Assembly (NCBI GenBank): GCA_012961565.1
Contig: DTZC01000142.1
Coordinates: forward strand, 1 to 6,690
DNA: 6,690 nucleotides
DNA from: Dehalococcoidia bacterium
GTDB taxonomy: Bacteria > Chloroflexota > Dehalococcoidia > GIF9 > UBA5629
Reading direction: 5' to 3'
Part shown: positions 3,803-6,690 of the stretch, piece by piece
How the letters are laid out: every line of letters begins with the position of its first letter
Position numbering within the stretch: the first letter of the stretch is position 1
Position numbers and translations under genes: made by a program
Notes under the pieces: model-generated
Databases searched by the model: none
Told to the model about the DNA's origin: nothing
The model's input: only the letters and a program-made list of their open reading frames with translations

Positions 3803-6690
3803 GTGAATCTGTCGTGCCTGCTGACGTCAATCAAGGAAGTACCGGAGTACCGGCGATTGGTGAGTTGTTTGGGCGAGTCCTGCAGTGGGATGGTCAGGGC
3901 TGTAGTGCCTGATGCTGTGAAACCTTTCGTCGTAGCTGCTCTCCATATGGAGCTGGGTGTACCTGTTTTGTTGATAGCCAGCCAGTCGGAAGAAGCTAAA
4001 AGACTGTTTGATGAACTCCAGGCTTGGTGTCTTAGCTCAGAACAGTTACGGTTCTTTCCTGAAGCTGACCTCCTGGCTAGTGAGGCTCTTGTATCCGATA
4101 TACTGGTGACAGCGGAGCGATTGAGTGCGGTTTCGGCACTGGGCCTGTGGCGTGAAGTTTCACGGGATGGAAACTGCTGTCCTTTGATAGTGTGTTCCGT
4201 TCTGGGTGTGATCGGCAAAACGATACCCAGGGAAGAGTTTTGGGAACGCTGTCACAGGCTGGAGGTAGGGCTGAATTTTGAGCCGCTGGGGTTGATAGAG
4301 AGATGGCAAAATATGGGGTATGAGCTGCACAGTATTGTTGAAGTACCAGGTGCGATAAGTCGCCGAGGCGGTATCGTGGACGTTTTTTCTCCTAACAGCG
4401 AATTTCCCGCCAGGATAGAGTTTGACGGTAATCGGATAGGGAGCATCAGGCTATTTGACCCAAAGACACAGCGCTCACTAAAGCTGGTGGATTCGGTGAT
4501 GATAGTCCCGGCTAAAGAAGGCGATGAGAACCGTGCCACGGGTACTATTTTAGATTACCTGCCAGATGAAGCCCTCCTGATCATTGATGACCTTGATGAG
4601 GTGAGAGGTACCATTGACAAACTGCGGAGCCAGGTGGGAGAGACGAGGCAAACAAGGGTTGAGTGTGAGGATGAGCTCGCGGGACTGCCTGTTTCCTGTC
4701 TGTCGTGGCAGGAATTTGAGGTGAAGATGGGAAGAATCAGGCGCAGGTTGATGCTACAACCGTGGAATGTGGACAGTGCCAGTGAAACTGGTGTTCAATC
4801 CCTGCCTGTAGCCCCGGTAGCGAGCTATGGAGGTAGACTTAGTGCTTTCTGTGAGGACCTGAGAAAGATGCTGGGCAAGGGACAGCGGGTTGTCATTGTC
4901 AGCCAGCAAGCTAGTCGCCTAGCCGAGTTCCTAGAAGAGCAGGATATTTTAGCACATCCAGTCTCACAGATTGAGCAACTGCCACCTTGGGGTTCAGTTA
5001 CCCTAGTCCGGGGTTCGCTAGCTGGAGGTTGGGCAATGAAGGATGTGGTGACACTATTGACTGATAAGGAGCTATTTGGTGTAGTCAAGCAGCGGCGCTG
5101 GGTCAAGAAAAGACCAATGCACTATCACTGGCTGATCCCTCAGCTGGCACCGGGCGATTATGTTGTGCACATTGAGCACGGTATAGCCAAATTCGCCGGT
5201 GTTACCAAGATGCTTAGCGATGGTGTGGAGCGGGAGTATCTGGTTCTGGAGTATGCTGCTGGAGACAGGCTCTATGTACCCGTGGACCAAGTTGACCGGG
5301 TCAGTCGCTATATTGGTGCCAGCGACCAACCGCCGGCGTTGAACCGACTAGGCACCCAGGAATGGGCGCGGACAAAGCGAAGGATTAAAGAATCGGTGGT
5401 AAATATTGCCCGTGAGCTTCTGGAGATTTATGCAGCCAGAGAGGTAATTCCGGGGTTTGCTTTTTCGCCAGACACTCTGTGGCAGCAGGAGTTGGAGTCT
5501 TCTTTTCCCTATGTAGAGACCGCTGACCAACTGGAGGCTGTCCAGCATGTTAAGAGTGATATGGAGAAGCCGAGCCCCATGGACCGACTTGTATGTGGAG
5601 ATGTAGGCTATGGTAAAACTGAGGTGGCGCTTCGGGCGGCTTTCAAGGCGGTGATGGCAGGTAAGCAAGTGGCGGTCCTGGTGCCGACTACAGTCTTAGC
5701 CCAGCAGCATTTTGTGACCTTCCGTGAGAGGCTCCAGCCTTTCCCGGTAAGGGTTGAAATGCTCAGCCGTTTCTGTACGGAGAAGGAGCAGGCTACAATA
5801 ATCGAGGGACTGGCTGTAGGCATAGTGGATATCTGTATCGGGACTCACCGGTTATTGCAGCAAGATGTGAAGTTTAAAGACTTGGGACTGGTAATTATAG
5901 ACGAGGAACAGCGCTTTGGAGTAATACATAAGGAGTACTTTAAAAAATTGAGGCGTGAGGTAGATGTGCTCACATTGAGCGCTACTCCAATTCCGCGCAC
6001 GTTACACATGTCTCTGGCTGGAATCAGGGACATGAGCACGATCGAAACTCCGCCAGACGAGCGTCTGCCTATTAAGACGTATGTTGGTCCTTATGATGAG
6101 AGGATAGTCCGAGAAGCGATACTGCGTGAGTTGGAAAGGAACGGGCAGGTATTCTTTGTTCACAACAGGGTTCATAGTATCGCGCGCGTTGCCGCGGAGC
6201 TGGGTAAGCTAGTTCCGGAAGGCAGGATATCGGTTGCCCATGGGCAAATGCCTGAGGATGAGCTGGAGAGGGTGATGGCTGATTTTGCAGCTCACAGAAA
6301 CGATATCCTGGTCACTACCACCATTATTGAGTCTGGTCTTGATATGCCCAATGTCAACACGTTAATCGTTGACCAGGCTGATAGGCTGGGGTTGACGCAG
6401 CTTTATCAACTGCGAGGTCGTGTGGGGCGTGGCAGCAATAATGCTTACGCTTACTTCTTTTTTGACAGGGGGAAGCAATTGACTCCCGAAGCTCGAAAAC
6501 GGCTGAGGACCATTTGTGAGGCTACCGAGCCGGGTGCCGGGTTTGCAATTGCCATGAAAGACTTGGAGATTCGGGGCGCTGGAAATCTGCTGGGTGTGGA
6601 ACAGAGCGGTTATATAGCTGCTGTGGGCTTTGACCTCTATTGCCGCCTGCTGGCTGAAGCGGTGGAGGAATTGAAGCGGGAGCAAAAAGG
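3803..6690 (+). CDS. mfd: Transcription-repair coupling factor Mfd, 3' end outside window
   Basis: Mfd is a DNA translocase that pushes or removes RNA polymerase stalled at DNA damage and recruits UvrA to begin nucleotide excision repair. The window holds 962 codons; family members are about 1,150 residues, so the C-terminal TRCF domain is mostly lost to the edge. Seen in order: the UvrB-like N-terminal part with RRGGIVDVF at 187-195; the CarD-like RNA polymerase-interacting domain at about 451-505 ([17 protein letters not shown] through [16 protein letters not shown]); motor domain 1 with Walker [10 protein letters not shown] (599-607, K605), GTHRLL (680-685), the Walker B box DEEQRFG (700-706) and [10 protein letters not shown] (725-734); motor domain 2 with [10 protein letters not shown] (838-847) and RGRVGRG from 871; and RGAGNLLG (924-931). 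All motor motifs look intact. The start is GTG at 3803 with GAGGT (3791-3795) seven bases upstream; the ATG at 3801 is followed at once by a stop in its frame. It stands alone here, divergent from the toxin-antitoxin genes. Confidence 0.97.
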   Translation, partial: MNLSCLLTSIKEVPEYRRLVSCLGESCSGMVRAVVPDAVKPFVVAALHMELGVPVLLIASQSEEAKRLFDELQAWCLSSEQLRFFPEADLLASEALVSDILVTAERLSAVSALGLWREVSRDGNCCPLIVCSVLGVIGKTIPREEFWERCHRLEVGLNFEPLGLIERWQNMGYELHSIVEVPGAISRRGGIVDVFSPNSEFPARIEFDGNRIGSIRLFDPKTQRSLKLVDSVMIVPAKEGDENRATGTILDYLPDEALLIIDDLDEVRGTIDKLRSQVGETRQTRVECEDELAGLPVSCLSWQEFEVKMGRIRRRLMLQPWNVDSASETGVQSLPVAPVASYGGRLSAFCEDLRKMLGKGQRVVIVSQQASRLAEFLEEQDILAHPVSQIEQLPPWGSVTLVRGSLAGGWAMKDVVTLLTDKELFGVVKQRRWVKKRPMHYHWLIPQLAPGDYVVHIEHGIAKFAGVTKMLSDGVEREYLVLEYAAGDRLYVPVDQVDRVSRYIGASDQPPALNRLGTQEWARTKRRIKESVVNIARELLEIYAAREVIPGFAFSPDTLWQQELESSFPYVETADQLEAVQHVKSDMEKPSPMDRLVCGDVGYGKTEVALRAAFKAVMAGKQVAVLVPTTVLAQQHFVTFRERLQPFPVRVEMLSRFCTEKEQATIIEGLAVGIVDICIGTHRLLQQDVKFKDLGLVIIDEEQRFGVIHKEYFKKLRREVDVLTLSATPIPRTLHMSLAGIRDMSTIETPPDERLPIKTYVGPYDERIVREAILRELERNGQVFFVHNRVHSIARVAAELGKLVPEGRISVAHGQMPEDELERVMADFAAHRNDILVTTTIIESGLDMPNVNTLIVDQADRLGLTQLYQLRGRVGRGSNNAYAYFFFDRGKQLTPEARKRLRTICEATEPGAGFAIAMKDLEIRGAGNLLGVEQSGYIAAVGFDLYCRLLAEAVEELKREQK

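Noticed and set aside
3754..4218. 154-residue minus-strand open frame opposite the start of mfd
   Set aside because: The plus strand encodes the conserved N-terminal part of Mfd; the antisense product is low-complexity, rich in Ser, Thr and Arg, with no recognisable domain.
5072..6039. Several minus-strand open frames of 64-106 residues within mfd
   Set aside because: They overlap the conserved polymerase-interacting and motor domains of Mfd, which are continuous on the plus strand.

Overview
The window reads as ordinary chromosomal DNA from an anaerobic bacterium. The Hdr-type iron-sulfur proteins point to strict anaerobic metabolism. By memory of family sequences the Mfd and Hdr proteins resemble those of Dehalococcoidia-like Chloroflexota, but other anaerobic lineages cannot be excluded without a search. 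I see no mobile element, CRISPR array, tRNA or rRNA.

Layout. (1) Positions 1-2615, minus strand: an operon whose first gene (1467-2615) is an HdrD-like protein, a fusion of an HdrC-type two-cluster ferredoxin part with an HdrB-type pair of CCG domains. The second gene (1446 down to 1, cut by the left edge) is heterodisulfide reductase subunit A (HdrA), with an FAD fold and several iron-sulfur sites. A well-formed sigma-70-type promoter lies at 2656-2684. (2) Positions 2836-3482, minus strand: a compact type II toxin-antitoxin pair, a ribbon-helix-helix antitoxin followed by a MazF/PemK toxin with an ATGA overlap. It has its own promoter, a palindromic operator and a terminator hairpin. (3) Positions 3483-3802: a non-coding gap between divergent genes, holding small inverted repeats, a direct repeat, an extended -10 promoter and a strong leader hairpin. 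(4) Positions 3803-6690, plus strand: mfd, the transcription-repair coupling factor, starting at GTG and cut by the right edge after 962 codons, about five sixths of the usual length.

How the genes work together. The two Hdr genes are adjacent, co-directional and probably translationally coupled. They most likely encode parts of one soluble electron-transfer complex, in which HdrA carries the flavin and HdrD carries the thiol/disulfide-type iron-sulfur sites. The true electron acceptor is not visible here and may be inferred from genes beyond the left edge. The toxin-antitoxin pair and mfd are separate transcription units with no evident functional link to the Hdr operon. No wholly new system is evident. 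The less routine points are the HdrD-type fusion paired with HdrA, the missing ligand cysteine in its first CCG domain, the operator layout of the toxin-antitoxin pair and the hairpin next to the mfd ribosome binding site.
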